Positions 13,115 through 21,742 of a stretch of 64,000 nucleotides of DNA are shown here, piece by piece (the first letter of the stretch is position 1; every line of letters starts with the position of its first letter). This DNA comes from DASQHL01 sp963843685 (GTDB taxonomy: Bacteria; Chloroflexota; Dehalococcoidia; DSTF01; JACRBR01): assembly GCA_963843685.1 (NCBI GenBank), contig CAWJLO010000008.1:124001-188000 (forward strand). Direction: 5' to 3'. The notes under the pieces were generated by a model, which ran no database searches, was not told where the DNA came from, and was given only the letters and a program-made list of their open reading frames with translations. The position numbers and the translations under genes were made by a program.

Positions 13115-13144
13115 AGGAGGCGGGTCGTATGACCCGCCTCCTTC
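13115..13144. terminator. Bidirectional hairpin terminator
   Basis: A perfect 13-bp stem, 13115-13127 with 13132-13144, has a GTAT loop. The right arm ends CCTCCTT and is followed by a T/C-rich run. It lies between the convergent surface-protein and DUF7064-like genes and probably terminates both. Confidence 0.8.
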
Positions 13145-13174
13145 GCTTCTCACGCCAGTGCGCGGCCGCCATCC

Positions 13175-14176
13175 CTACCCCGGCGGCAGGTTCTCCGCCC
13201 GCGCCACCGGAAAGTACCGGTGGTGGTGAGCCCCCGTGATCTCGTAGATCGCCGTGCCCGAGCGTCCGTCATCCGTTCTCACGGTCATCTGGTGCAGCCC
13301 GCCGCCAAGTCCGCCGTACGGCGCGCACCGCGTCCCCTCGGCGTCGATCGTGATCGTCCGCCCGCCCTCCAGCGTGAACCACACCCGCCCCGCCAGCCCG
13401 GCCGTGTTCTCGCCGTTGCGACCGTAGTCCGCCGCCTTGCCGTCCTTGTCCGTCCAGTGCAGCTCGTGCCGGAAGTCGATCACCGGCACCGGCTCCGACC
13501 CGTCCGCTGGAGCGAAGCACCCGTCCGTGTAGACCCGCGCCCCGTTCGCGTACTCCCAGTTCCACACGCCGAGCATGCCGTCCGGGAGCTGGATCGCCAG
13601 CCACATCCACAACGGGCAGCGCGCGTGGTCGCGGATCCCCCACGAGTGGTCGCGCTGACCCCACCAGTTGTCGACCGTGCGCGTCACGCCCTTGTGCGTG
13701 TACGTCCCGGAGTAGTTCCCCGACTGGATCATGTGGCTCTGGTCCCAGATGATCTCGTCTCCACGCTTCATCGTCCCCCGCCGCAGCCCGTGCGCCCGCG
13801 TCCGCGCCGTGAACGTCAGGTCCACGCCCACCGTCGCCCCCGCCGCCTCGTCCGCCCGCAGCCGCACCGTCTTGTACGGCTCGACGATGTCGATCGTCAC
13901 CGGCCCGACGACCGTCGTGTGCGGGTCGTCGCCGTACGGCCGCTCGTACCGCCCGAACACCCATCCGCCGTCGATCTGCCCCAGCTGCAGCGAGTCCATC
14001 ACGCCGCGCTTCGGGAAGTGCGCCATTGTCAGGATCACCACGTCGCCTGGCTGCTCCCGAGGGTGCACGATGAAGAAGTAGCTCTCGCGCCAGTGATCAT
14101 GGTGCGTCTGCACGTTCGGCAGCGGCTCCGGGATCTGGTGGACGAACAGCTCGTCGGCGGCCGTCAGCTTCGGCAT
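13175..14176 (-). CDS. AttH/DUF7064-like lipocalin-fold protein near P450 genes
   Basis: A 333-residue beta-rich protein with HHDHWRESYFFIVHPRE at the start, then GQRDHSWGIRDHARCPLWMW and a C-terminal GTAIYEITGAHHHRYFP. These features match the DUF7064/7065 proteins that are related to AttH/CrtC lipocalin-like hydratases and often sit beside P450s and steroid or lipid catabolic genes. The start follows AAGGAG five bases upstream. A hairpin separates it from the upstream ferredoxin gene, so it may be transcribed apart from the P450. The exact reaction is unknown. Confidence 0.65.
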   Translation of the reverse strand: MPKLTAADELFVHQIPEPLPNVQTHHDHWRESYFFIVHPREQPGDVVILTMAHFPKRGVMDSLQLGQIDGGWVFGRYERPYGDDPHTTVVGPVTIDIVEPYKTVRLRADEAAGATVGVDLTFTARTRAHGLRRGTMKRGDEIIWDQSHMIQSGNYSGTYTHKGVTRTVDNWWGQRDHSWGIRDHARCPLWMWLAIQLPDGMLGVWNWEYANGARVYTDGCFAPADGSEPVPVIDFRHELHWTDKDGKAADYGRNGENTAGLAGRVWFTLEGGRTITIDAEGTRCAPYGGLGGGLHQMTVRTDDGRSGTAIYEITGAHHHRYFPVARAENLPPG

Positions 14177-14220
14177 CAGTGCTCCTTGCGCATCGGGGAT
14201 AGTCTGTCGCCGGACACAAT

Positions 14221-14250
14221 GATGGGTTGAGCACGTACGCTCAACCCATC
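14221..14250. terminator. Hairpin after the P450-ferredoxin pair
   Basis: An 11-bp perfect inverted repeat (14221-14231 with 14240-14250) encloses an 8-base loop holding CGTACG. It lies downstream of the ferredoxin gene on the minus strand and upstream of the DUF7064-like gene. There is no T-run, so it may be a partial terminator. Confidence 0.6.
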
Positions 14251-14276
14251 ACATCATCTCGCCGTCCGGTCGGAGT

Positions 14277-14483
14277 CTAGTCTTCGTCGATGCTGATCGC
14301 CCGCTCCGGGCAGTTCTCCACCGCTCGCTGCGCCAGCTCGATCGCCGCCTCGTCCTTCAACTCGCCGTCGCCACGCGGTGACGCGTAGCCGTACTCGTCC
14401 ACCTTGAACATCCCCGGCGCCATCGCGTAGCACCGGTTATGCCCCTGGCACTTCTCGCTGTCGACCTTGACCTTCTTCGTCAT
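14277..14483 (-). CDS. [3Fe-4S] ferredoxin, P450 partner
   Basis: A 68-residue ferredoxin. The cluster ligands are Cys of CQGHNRC near residues 12-18 and the distal Cys-Pro of NCPERAI, with His replacing the second cysteine of the 4Fe motif. This is the [3Fe-4S] form typical of electron donors to bacterial P450s. Its ATG overlaps the P450 stop as ATGA (14483-14480), so the two are translationally coupled. No ferredoxin reductase is next to it. Confidence 0.9.
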   Translation of the reverse strand: MTKKVKVDSEKCQGHNRCYAMAPGMFKVDEYGYASPRGDGELKDEAAIELAQRAVENCPERAISIDED

Positions 14484-15718
14484 GAAGGGAACACCACCGC
14501 CATCTTCCGCGGCCCGCGCACCTGGCCTCCCGCCCATGTTACCTCGTCCGGCGCCTCCAGGCGGTAGTCCGGGATCCGCTTCAACCACTCCTGGATCGAG
14601 ACTTTCATCTCCATCCGCGCCAGGTTCGAACCCGCGCACCGGTGGATGCCGACGCCGAACGCGATGTGCGGGTTCTTCTCGCGGTCCAGCATCACCTGCT
14701 CCGGGTGTTCGAACACCGACGGGTCGCGGTTCGCGGCCGGGAAGTTCATCAGCACCTTGTCGCCCTCGTGCATCGGGCAGCCCGCGTACTCCGTGTCCGA
14801 CGCCACGTACCGCGCCATCGTCACCGGCGAGTACGCGCGCAGCAGCTCCTCGACCGCGTTGTTGATCAGCTCGGGCTGCTCGATCAGCTGCTTCCGGTGC
14901 TCCGGGTGCTGCGCCAGGTGCCAGATCGCCGAGCCGATCGAACTCCACGTCGTGTCGATCCCCGCCACGAGGATCAGGAAGCACGTCCCGACCACGTGCG
15001 GCTCCGGCACCGGTTCCCCGTCGACCTTCTGCGCCAGCAAGTAGCTGATCAGGTCGCTGCCCGGGTTCTGCTTCCGCTGCTCCACCTGCTCGATCATAAA
15101 GCCGAAGATGTTGCGCGCCGATTCTTCGCGCAGCTCGGGGTTCGTCAGCCCAAGCTCCAGGAAGCCTCGCACCCACTCCGTGAACGTCGCCGTCATCTCC
15201 TTCGGGATGCCCAGCATGCTCGCGATGACGCGCGGCGGGATCTGCTGCGCGTAGTCCGCCGCGCCATCCGCCTTCCCGTCCTTGATGAATCCGTCGATCA
15301 GTTCGTTGCAGAGCTCGCGCGTCTCCTGCTCGTACTTCTCCACCTGATTCGCGGAGAACGGCGGCAGCAGCAGCTTGCGCGCCCACGTGTGCACGGGCGG
15401 GTCCGACGTGATCGGCGGCGCCCCAACGTTGTACTGCTGGATCAGCTCCTGGTCCTCTTCGCTGACCTCTTCCTGCTCGGCGTCCGGCGCCGGCATGACC
15501 GACGCCACCAGCACGTCCCTCGACGAGAAGTGCTGGATGTCGCGCGCGATGTTGAACAGGTCCTCGTACCGCGTCGGCATGAACGACCCGCCCCAGCGGT
15601 CCGTATGCGCGATCGGGCACTCGCCGCGAATCTCGTCCCAGATTGGGAACGGATCCTTGATGTACTCCCGGGAGAAGATGTCGTAGTCGGCTGTCCAGTC
15701 TTTTACCGGCTCAGGCAT
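14480..15718 (-). CDS. Cytochrome P450
   Basis: A 412-residue soluble class I P450 monooxygenase. Visible elements are the I-helix AGIDTT (residues 252-257), the K-helix ExxR (E291, R294) and the heme loop FGVGIHRCAGSN with ligand Cys361. The sequence resembles bacterial CYP families that hydroxylate steroids, terpenes or fatty acids; the substrate is not readable. The start follows AAAGGAAG. The ferredoxin gene overlaps the 3' end by 4 bp and supplies electrons. A short palindrome 40 bp upstream may be an operator. Confidence 0.92.
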   Translation of the reverse strand: MPEPVKDWTADYDIFSREYIKDPFPIWDEIRGECPIAHTDRWGGSFMPTRYEDLFNIARDIQHFSSRDVLVASVMPAPDAEQEEVSEEDQELIQQYNVGAPPITSDPPVHTWARKLLLPPFSANQVEKYEQETRELCNELIDGFIKDGKADGAADYAQQIPPRVIASMLGIPKEMTATFTEWVRGFLELGLTNPELREESARNIFGFMIEQVEQRKQNPGSDLISYLLAQKVDGEPVPEPHVVGTCFLILVAGIDTTWSSIGSAIWHLAQHPEHRKQLIEQPELINNAVEELLRAYSPVTMARYVASDTEYAGCPMHEGDKVLMNFPAANRDPSVFEHPEQVMLDREKNPHIAFGVGIHRCAGSNLARMEMKVSIQEWLKRIPDYRLEAPDEVTWAGGQVRGPRKMAVVFPS

Positions 15719-15757
15719 CGGTGTAGCTTCCTTTCCGCAAAGGCGGGTGTGTTTACT

Positions 15758-15769
15758 TAGTGGTCACTA
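15758..15769. promoter_or_regulatory. Possible operator upstream of the P450 gene
   Basis: TAGTG and CACTA form inverted 5-base arms around GT, next to an AT-rich patch (TATATT on the minus strand, just upstream) in otherwise GC-rich DNA. The place and the form would suit a TetR-like repressor site over the P450 promoter, but no regulator gene is adjacent. Confidence 0.3.
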
Positions 15770-15909
15770 GAATATACCACGAGCGACCCTTGTGGAAGCC
15801 CCGCAGCCGAATCTGGGCGCGCTCGCCGAACTTGGAGTTTTCGTAACCCCGAGGCTGTCCCGCGTGTCAATTCGACGAGGCGTCAGGGGAAGAGAGACAG
15901 GGGTGGTGA

Positions 15910-15985
15910 TGGCACGCCCGGAGGGATTCGAACCCCCGACCCTCGGTTCCGAAGACCGATGCTCTATCCGCTGAGCTACGGGCGC
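15910..15985 (-). tRNA. tRNA-Arg (anticodon TCG)
   Basis: The cloverleaf reads on the minus strand from 15985. The acceptor arm GCGCCCG pairs with CGGGCGT (one G-T pair), the D stem is GCTC/GAGC and the anticodon stem TCGGT/ACCGA encloses CTTCGGA, giving anticodon TCG. The T arm is GGGGG-TTCGAAT-CCCTC. The discriminator G and a genome-encoded CCA are present. Length is 76 with CCA. Confidence 0.93.
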
Positions 15986-16032
15986 ATGCGAGTCCGGCCG
16001 CAGTCTATCACGCTGCCGGGCGCAGCTCGGCC

Positions 16033-17190
16033 CTACGGCGTCGGCGCGGCAGCCTCGGTCGGAGCGGGCGTCGCTCCCTCCGTCGGTGCCCCAGCCGGTG
16101 CCTGTGCCGAAGGTTGCGTCGCCGCGCTGATGTCAACCTGCGCATACTTCGCGTCCTCCGCCAGCGCCCCGACCGTGATCGAACCCTGCACCGTCTGCCC
16201 CGCGTCGGTGAAGTCGATCGCCGTCGCGCCCGCCAGCGTCGACTGGCTCGCGTCCCCGTCCGTCACGGTCAACTGGTTCGTCGCCAGCTGTGTGCGGTAG
16301 TAGTCCAGCACCTTCGACGCGGCGTCTTGCGTCACCATCGACACCCGGAACGTGAGTGACCCCGCCGTACACGCCCCGCCCAGCGCCTGGTCCCGCGTGC
16401 ACTTCTGGTACGTCGTACTCATCACGGTCGCCCCGGGGTACGCCGGCACGCTAGTGGGGAAACCTGCCGGCAGCGGCCGGCTATCACCCGGGTCGAATTG
16501 CTCGCTGCCCGCTGCCGCCGCCCCGGACGTCACCTGCACGCTGACGATCACCGTCGTCACGTCGTCCTGCTTCGACTCCGCCGCCAGCACCAGGCCACGC
16601 ACGTTGGCGTCGCTCACGTTGCTGAACTGCCGCAACGACGACTCGCGGTCGTCCTGAGACGCGTCCACCTCCCACGGGTCGGCGTCCAGCTTCCCACTGA
16701 AGTAGTCTGCGACCTTCTGCCGTGAGTCGCCCGTGTCGTACACGACCAGGTAGTCCGCGTCGGACCCGCTGATCTGCAACTCCGACGAGATCAGCTTCGC
16801 GCCAGGGTACAGCGGCACGTCCTTCGGAAATCCCGGCGCCAGCTGCCCCTCGAACCGCCGCGTCACGCTGCCCGTCTGGCCCTGGCTGAACGCGTTCACG
16901 ACGTTCGTCACGTTCGTCGTCACGCGCTCGTCGCCGCCTCCGCCGCTCCCGCCCGAGGCGATGAACCACACCGCCACGCCCACGATCACCGCCGGCACGA
17001 TCGCGGCGATCGCCAGCATCGCCGGCATCGGGAGCTTGAAGCCGCCGCCCGCCCCCTCTTCTTCGTCCTCCACGACCTCGTAGTCGTAGCCGCCACCCTC
17101 GCTCTCCGCGGGCGTCGCCGGCGCCGCTGACTCTTCCTCAACGGCGGGCGCATCGATCGGCTGGCCTTCGTCGGGCGTCTGTTCTGACAA
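16033..17190 (-). CDS. Single-pass membrane protein with two repeated extracellular domains
   Basis: A 385-residue protein from a TTG start with AAGGAG six to seven bases upstream; starting further up would run into the tRNA-His gene. An acidic cytoplasmic segment is followed by one TM (PAMLAIAAIVPAVIVGVAVWFI) and a Gly-rich linker. Two related domains follow: one around FPKDVPLYPGAKLISSELQ with KVADYFSGKL, the other around FPTSVPAYPGATVMSTTYQ with KVLDYYRTQL. The end is Pro/Ala/Thr-rich. The YPGA-containing repeat occurs in proteins of unknown function in Chloroflexota. No enzymatic motif is seen. Confidence 0.75.
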   Translation of the reverse strand: MSEQTPDEGQPIDAPAVEEESAAPATPAESEGGGYDYEVVEDEEEGAGGGFKLPMPAMLAIAAIVPAVIVGVAVWFIASGGSGGGGDERVTTNVTNVVNAFSQGQTGSVTRRFEGQLAPGFPKDVPLYPGAKLISSELQISGSDADYLVVYDTGDSRQKVADYFSGKLDADPWEVDASQDDRESSLRQFSNVSDANVRGLVLAAESKQDDVTTVIVSVQVTSGAAAAGSEQFDPGDSRPLPAGFPTSVPAYPGATVMSTTYQKCTRDQALGGACTAGSLTFRVSMVTQDAASKVLDYYRTQLATNQLTVTDGDASQSTLAGATAIDFTDAGQTVQGSITVGALAEDAKYAQVDISAATQPSAQAPAGAPTEGATPAPTEAAAPTP

Positions 17191-17216
17191 GCGGGGCTCC
17201 TTTGACGTGAGGAAGA

Positions 17217-17293
17217 TGGGGTGGACGGAGGGATTTGAACCCTCGATCTCCAGGGCCACAACCTGGCGCCTTAACCGCTAGGCCACGCCCACC
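17217..17293 (-). tRNA. tRNA-His (anticodon GTG)
   Basis: The minus strand reads from 17293 with the extra G-1 typical of tRNA-His, acceptor GTGGGCG pairing with CGTCCAC, and anticodon stem CCAGG/CCTGG around TTGTGGC (anticodon GTG). The T arm is GAGGG-TTCAAAT-CCCTC. The discriminator is C, and CCA is encoded. Confidence 0.93.
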
Positions 17294-17397
17294 ACGCGCG
17301 ATCACATGGGCAAATCGCGGACGCTTGCTCAGCGTGCGCCCGGTTCGCCCCGAATCTGTGGAAGTCTACCAACCGCCGAAAGACGCGAGCAAGCGAG

Positions 17398-17832
17398 TCA
17401 ACGCCCCGTCGACCCATGCCTCCCGTCCGCCCGCGCCGTCGGCGTCAGCTCCGCCACTTCGATCACGTCCGCCGCCGCCAGTCGCGCGATCACGAGCTGC
17501 GCGATCCGGTCGCCGTCCCTCACCTCGTAGCGGTCCATGTCGCCCGCGATCCACATCGTCACCAGCAGCTCCCCGCGGTAGTCGGCGTCGATCGTCCCGA
17601 ACGCCACGCCGATGCCCCTCAGGGAAAGCCCTGATCGCGGACGCACCTGCGCGTCGAACCCCGCGGGCACCTCGATCGCCACGCCCGTGCCCACCAGCCG
17701 CGGCGCTCGGCCCAGCACCACAGGTGCGTCGACGCACGCATGGACATCGAACCCCGTGGCGTCGGGCGTGGCCCGTTGCGGCAGCCGCGCGCCCGGCCGC
17801 AGCATCCGCACCCGCACTTCGATGCTCTCCAC
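17398..17832 (-). CDS. dut: dUTP diphosphatase (trimeric dUTPase)
   Basis: Hydrolyses dUTP to dUMP and pyrophosphate, keeping uracil out of DNA. The 144-residue product shows motif I (ATPDATGFDVHA), motif II (RPRSGLSLRG), motif III (GTIDADYRGEL with the catalytic Asp), motif IV (GDRIAQLVI) and a slightly degenerate motif V (ADGRHGSTGR; the usual Gly-Phe before Gly-Ser-Thr-Gly is Arg-His). The start is taken at a GTG giving a normal family length. It faces the lipoprotein gene divergently. Confidence 0.9.
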   Translation of the reverse strand: MESIEVRVRMLRPGARLPQRATPDATGFDVHACVDAPVVLGRAPRLVGTGVAIEVPAGFDAQVRPRSGLSLRGIGVAFGTIDADYRGELLVTMWIAGDMDRYEVRDGDRIAQLVIARLAAADVIEVAELTPTARADGRHGSTGR

Positions 17833-17938
17833 GGCCGCCAGCGTATCAGCGGGCCGAATTAGGGGCACGCCACAGTTGATCGCCAGCGATCCTGCGTCGA
17901 CAATGCCGTCAGCAAGGGCACGAGAAGGAGCTCCCCGC

Positions 17939-19229
17939 GTGAAGCGCGTAACAATCGTTGTCACGGCGCTGGCTGCCGTTGCCCTGCTGGTAGGCGGCGC
18001 GATCCTCGCTGCCTCGTGCGCGTCCGGATCGAGCGCCGTCGGCCCGCCTACCCCGACCAGCACCACAACGCCGAAAGGCACACCCACGGTCGCACCCGAC
18101 GCCAACCCCCGTTCCGTCGCCCGCCCCCGCCCAGGGCCCGGGCATCATGGTCACTGAGTGCCGCGGCACGACCGACCACTCCGTCCGCGCCATCTTCCTC
18201 TGGAACCCGTCCGACTCCGGCACCCAGTGGCTCGACCTGAGCCTGCTGAACGACGGCTTCGCGCCCGGCACCTTCGTCAGCGCCGGCCCCCTCGGCCCGC
18301 AGCTCTACGGCTACGTCTGGGACGGACTGGCGGAAGGCGAGACGCACTTCGCGCGCGTCAACACGCTGACGAGGGCCGGCTGGATGTCCAGCCAGACACT
18401 CGCCTTCTACACCCCCGTGTGCGATGGCGGCGCCGAGTCGCCACGGCCCGCCTCCGACATGCTCCGCCTCCGCGACAACATCGCCGGCGCCATCACGAAC
18501 AGCGGCATCAACACCGCCGTCGCCATCACCGATCTCCGCACCGGCGAGACCATCGACATCAACGGCAACGACAATCGGCTGCCTGGCTGCACCATCAATC
18601 TCTTCGCCCTGATGCGCGTCGTCGTCGACCTGCAGGCCGGCAAGTACCCGGAGTCGCTGGTCGGCGACACGATCGGCGGGACCATTAACCGATCCGACCC
18701 CGTCACCGCACGACGCCTCATCATCAACCAGATCGGCGACGGCGATGAGACGACCGGCATCACCCGCGTCAACGACTTCCTCCAGGCGCTCGGCATGACC
18801 AACACGCTGATGGACCACCCCCCTGCGTTCGAGCAGGAGTCGCTCTTCGGCCTCAGCGACAACCGCATCACCGCCCTCGACGCCGTCCGCGGCTTGAAGG
18901 CGATCTGGGACGGCCGCGTCCTCAACCCCGGCTGGCGCGACTACTTCCTCCAGAAGATGACCCTCGTCAAACCCGGCCTGAACTACCTCATCCCGGCGGG
19001 CGTGGGCTACGGCGCCACCGTCTCCCACAAGAACGGCTTCCTCTACGCCGAGGGCTGGGCCGACAACGACGTCGGCATCGTCTGGTTCCAGCGCGGCGCT
19101 GAGCGCTACGGCTACGCCATCACCTTCTACACCCAGGGCGTCGCCAGCAAGTACGCCGACATCCCCGTCGGCCAGCGCATCTCGTCGCTTGCATGGCAGT
19201 GGTTCGTCGGCCGCTACGGATACCCGTAG
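17939..19229 (+). pseudogene. Lipoprotein with class A beta-lactamase-like fold, frameshifted after the linker
   Basis: A GTG with GAAGGAG eight bases upstream starts a lipoprotein signal (lipobox LAASC). In the Pro/Thr linker one extra C in the run at 18095-18097 breaks the frame; the neighbouring frame continues PTPVPSPAPAQGPG and then about 360 conserved residues. The domain resembles class A beta-lactamase-like serine hydrolases, but the motifs are altered: CTIN in place of SxxK, SDP in place of SDN and KNG in place of KTG. It is therefore probably not a beta-lactamase and may be a binding protein. Its 3' end lies 112 bp before the XRE gene. Confidence 0.7.
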
Positions 19230-19327
19230 CGGCTTCGCCTGCCGGCAGCCCCTGCGGGATCCGTTACGCGTCAACCAGCCAGCTTCGCCCAATGCATCCC
19301 TAACATTGATCCGTTACCCGGCGGTGT

Positions 19328-19333
19328 TACGAT
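19328..19333 (+). promoter_or_regulatory. Putative -10 element for the XRE gene (leaderless type)
   Basis: TACGAT stands eight bases before the ATG at 19342 and there is no Shine-Dalgarno in between. The spacing fits transcription starting at or next to the start codon. Confidence 0.4.
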
Positions 19334-19341
19334 GTAGCGGT

Positions 19342-19791
19342 ATGGCTGAACGAGACGAAGTCCAGATCGCCCGCTGGGACGCCATCCGGGAGCGCATCGG
19401 CGGCGGCCTGCGCGAGATGCGTGGCCGCGGCCGATCGCAGGCCCAGCTCGCCTGGGAGCTCGACGAGCTCGGCTTCCACATCAGCCAGAGCATGGTCTCC
19501 CGCTACGAGCAGGGTCAGGGCGAAGTCCCCCTCACGCTCGAGCGCATCGTCGGCTGGGCCCTCTGCTGCGACGCCCTCAGCTCCGAGCACCTCCGCGAGA
19601 TCCTCGAGCTCGCCGGCTACCGCCTCCCGTGGACCCGCGGCGACATGACCCAGTTCGACAACCTCTTGCGCCGCTACCGCGCCCTCTCCCGCCCCGACCA
19701 GATGGTGCTGCGCCGCCGCATGCTCTGGCACCTCCTCGGCCTCCAGCCGCGGACGCGCGCGCCGAAGCAACCCTCGGAGGCGCCGCTGTGA
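19342..19791 (+). CDS. XRE-family helix-turn-helix regulator
   Basis: A 149-residue protein with an HTH_3/XRE domain over residues 20-80: GLREMRGRGRSQAQLAWELDE then HISQSMVSRYEQGQGEVPLT, with the turn and recognition helix clear. The C-terminal part is helical and basic (FDNLLRRYRALSRPDQMVLRRR). The stop overlaps the next gene's GTG as GTGA, and GGAGG lies seven bases before it, so the pair is co-translated. XRE plus IrrE-like pairs control stress or prophage genes in other bacteria. A -10-like TACGAT eight bases before the ATG suggests a leaderless mRNA. Confidence 0.85.
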   Translation: MAERDEVQIARWDAIRERIGGGLREMRGRGRSQAQLAWELDELGFHISQSMVSRYEQGQGEVPLTLERIVGWALCCDALSSEHLREILELAGYRLPWTRGDMTQFDNLLRRYRALSRPDQMVLRRRMLWHLLGLQPRTRAPKQPSEAPL

Positions 19792-20402
19792 TCGCCCCCA
19801 TCGCCCTGAACGAGACCCGCAAGCAGCTCCGCGACCGAGTCCGTAGCCTGCCCGACGGCGGCAATGCCCGCCTCCGCACACAACGTCTCCGCATGCTGCT
19901 CGAAGAGATGGGCGTCACCTGCGACGACACCGCCGAGCTGCAGGACGTCGACGCCGTGCTCCTCGCCTCCGCCCGTGGCGCCGAGGCCGTCGTCGCCGCC
20001 CGCCTCAACGACGAAGAGCGCCACCTCGTGTACGCGCGCATCGTCGCCCGCCTCCTCGTCGGCGAGATCCACCCGCCCATCGACGCGAAGATGGAGTACG
20101 CCGCCGCGCACGCGCAGTCGTCCCGCGCCGACCGCGACGAGGACGCCGTCGTCACCGGACTCGCCGGCGCGCTCGCGAAGGGGCGCCTCAAGGCCGCCCC
20201 TCGCCCGCTCTACGACGACGTCCCCAAGCTGACGCTCGCCTTCACCCCGCGCACGGCCGCCCGCTCGACGCTCGGTGGCCTCCACCGCTGGAGCGTCCTC
20301 TGGTACAAGCACTCCAACCTCTACCGCCGCTGGCGCTCCCGCGGCGACGTCAGCCACGCCATCGAACGCATCTGCTTCGTCCTGGACCGCACCCCCGCCT
20401 AA
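19788..20402 (+). CDS. IrrE/ImmA-like partner of XRE regulator, HExxH absent
   Basis: A 204-residue protein coupled to the XRE gene. The segment NDEERHLVYARIVARLLVGE lies where ImmA/IrrE proteases have their HExxH helix (the family reads like RRRFALAHELGHALLG), but neither His-Glu nor the second His is present. The remainder (DAVVTGLAGALAKGRLK, LHRWSVLWYKHSNLYRRW) has no catalytic pattern I know. I infer a non-catalytic relative or a new partner family. The family assignment rests on position and a weak resemblance only. Confidence 0.5.
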   Translation: MIAPIALNETRKQLRDRVRSLPDGGNARLRTQRLRMLLEEMGVTCDDTAELQDVDAVLLASARGAEAVVAARLNDEERHLVYARIVARLLVGEIHPPIDAKMEYAAAHAQSSRADRDEDAVVTGLAGALAKGRLKAAPRPLYDDVPKLTLAFTPRTAARSTLGGLHRWSVLWYKHSNLYRRWRSRGDVSHAIERICFVLDRTPA

Positions 20403-20529
20403 TCTGGTCGTCGCTTACTCCCGACAGCGATCGTTGCCGTGCGGCGCGCTCAATTCTCTTACCCCGCCCGGATAGCCCGTAACGACGGCGTCCCGCATCA
20501 TGATCCTCGCCCCGCAGAGCAACGACCGA

Positions 20530-20600
20530 CGGGCGGAGTGCAGGGGCGCAGCGCCCTGCCGGGGGGCACGGGGGGTGTCCCCCCTTTCCAGGATCAATAG
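20530..20600. repeat. Dispersed GC-rich repeat, copy 1
   Basis: The core GGAGTGCAGGGGCGCAGCGC is followed by G- and C-runs that can fold on themselves. A sibling with the same core pattern occurs at 50660-50725. It lies in a 249-bp gap before the LLM gene. A further small hairpin, GTTGGG...CCCAAC, follows at about 20600-20620. Confidence 0.6.
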
Positions 20601-20651
20601 TTGGGCGGAGCAGCCCAACGGGATGCGCAGCCCAACCAGAGGAGACCTTCC

Positions 20652-21564
20652 ATGCCCATGATGCCCGCCATCTCACTCGCCGCCGTCGCCGGCCGCCGCA
20701 AGGCCACCATCGACCTCGTGAAAGAGCTCGAACGCCGCGGCTACGCCGGCATCTACCTCCCCAGCTTCGGCGACGCCATGGGCCTCGCGATCGCCATCGC
20801 CCTCTCCACCGACCGCATCCCCTTCGGCACCACCGTCCAGCCCATCTACCTCCGCCAGCCTTCCGACTTCGCGAACCAGGCCTCGTTCATCCACGAGCTC
20901 AGCGGCGGCCGATTCCACTTCGGCATCGGCGTCACCCACGGCCCGGTCCAGCAGCGCCTCGGCGTCAAGCCCGGCAAGCCCCTCGCCGACATCCGCCAGT
21001 TCGTCGAGCGCGTCCGCAAGGCCGCCGAGCAGGGCGCCGGCGAACTCCCGCCCATCGTCCTCGCCGCCATGCGCTTCAAGATGATCGAGCTCGCCGCCGA
21101 GATCGCCGAGGGCTGCGTCTTCGCGAACGGCGCCCGCTCCCACATGGCCGCGTCGCTCGGCCATCTGCCCGACGAACAAGCGCACGGGCCCCGACTTCTA
21201 CATCGGCGACATGATCCCGACGTGTATAGCCGACGACCGCGAGGCCGCCGCCAACGTCATGAAGCGAACGCTCACCGGCTACGTCATGCTCCCCAACTAC
21301 CGCAACTACTGGATCGAGGCCGGCTACGAGGAGGAGATGCGCGCCATCGAGCAGGCGCAGCAGGCCGGCGACGTCGCGAAGATCCCCGGCCTCATGACAG
21401 AGCGCTGGCTCAAGGACGTCACCCTCTACGGCACCGTCGCCGACGTCAAGGACGGCCTCGAGGCCTGGTACGCGGCCGGCGTAAAGACGCCCATCCTCGT
21501 CCCCTCCAGCGCCTCCGGCGGCCAGATGAAAGCCTTCGAGGAACTCTTCGCCGCCTTCGGCTGA
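20652..21564 (+). pseudogene. LLM-class oxidoreductase, frameshifted in the last third
   Basis: The frame begins MPMMPAISLAAVAGRRKATID after a GAGGAG site and shows the LLM blocks YAGIYLPSFGDAMGLA, PFGTTVQPIYLRQPSDFANQ and LSGGRFHFGIGVTHGPVQQR. At 21165-21175 the frame changes: the downstream frame reads NKRTGPDFYIGDMIPTCIADD and the expected C-terminal domain to 21564. One extra base accounts for it. Intact, it would be about 303 residues, the size of F420-dependent LLM enzymes. It precedes the acyl-CoA dehydrogenase gene by 178 bp. Confidence 0.75.
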
Positions 21565-21742
21565 TCGCGCGGTTACCGATATCGCAGCGCCAGCCTGCCT
21601 CTCACGCCCGCGACAGGCTCATCGGCCGCAGGTTTGAGAAACGGCCGCCGGCTATTCCCTATCACCTACCACCTACCACCTGAGCGGCGTATGATCTGAG
21701 CGCGGCTCAGTGACCGCGCTTGCCAGTTCGGAGGCATCACGC

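Noticed and set aside
14277..15620. A long minus-strand frame joining P450-region sequence to the ferredoxin
   Set aside because: Only its last 68 codons are the ferredoxin; the upstream part is an out-of-frame reading of the P450 gene.
20403..20651. Possible RNA gene in the 249-bp gap before the LLM gene
   Set aside because: The hairpins belong to the dispersed repeat family and no promoter or known RNA motif is seen.
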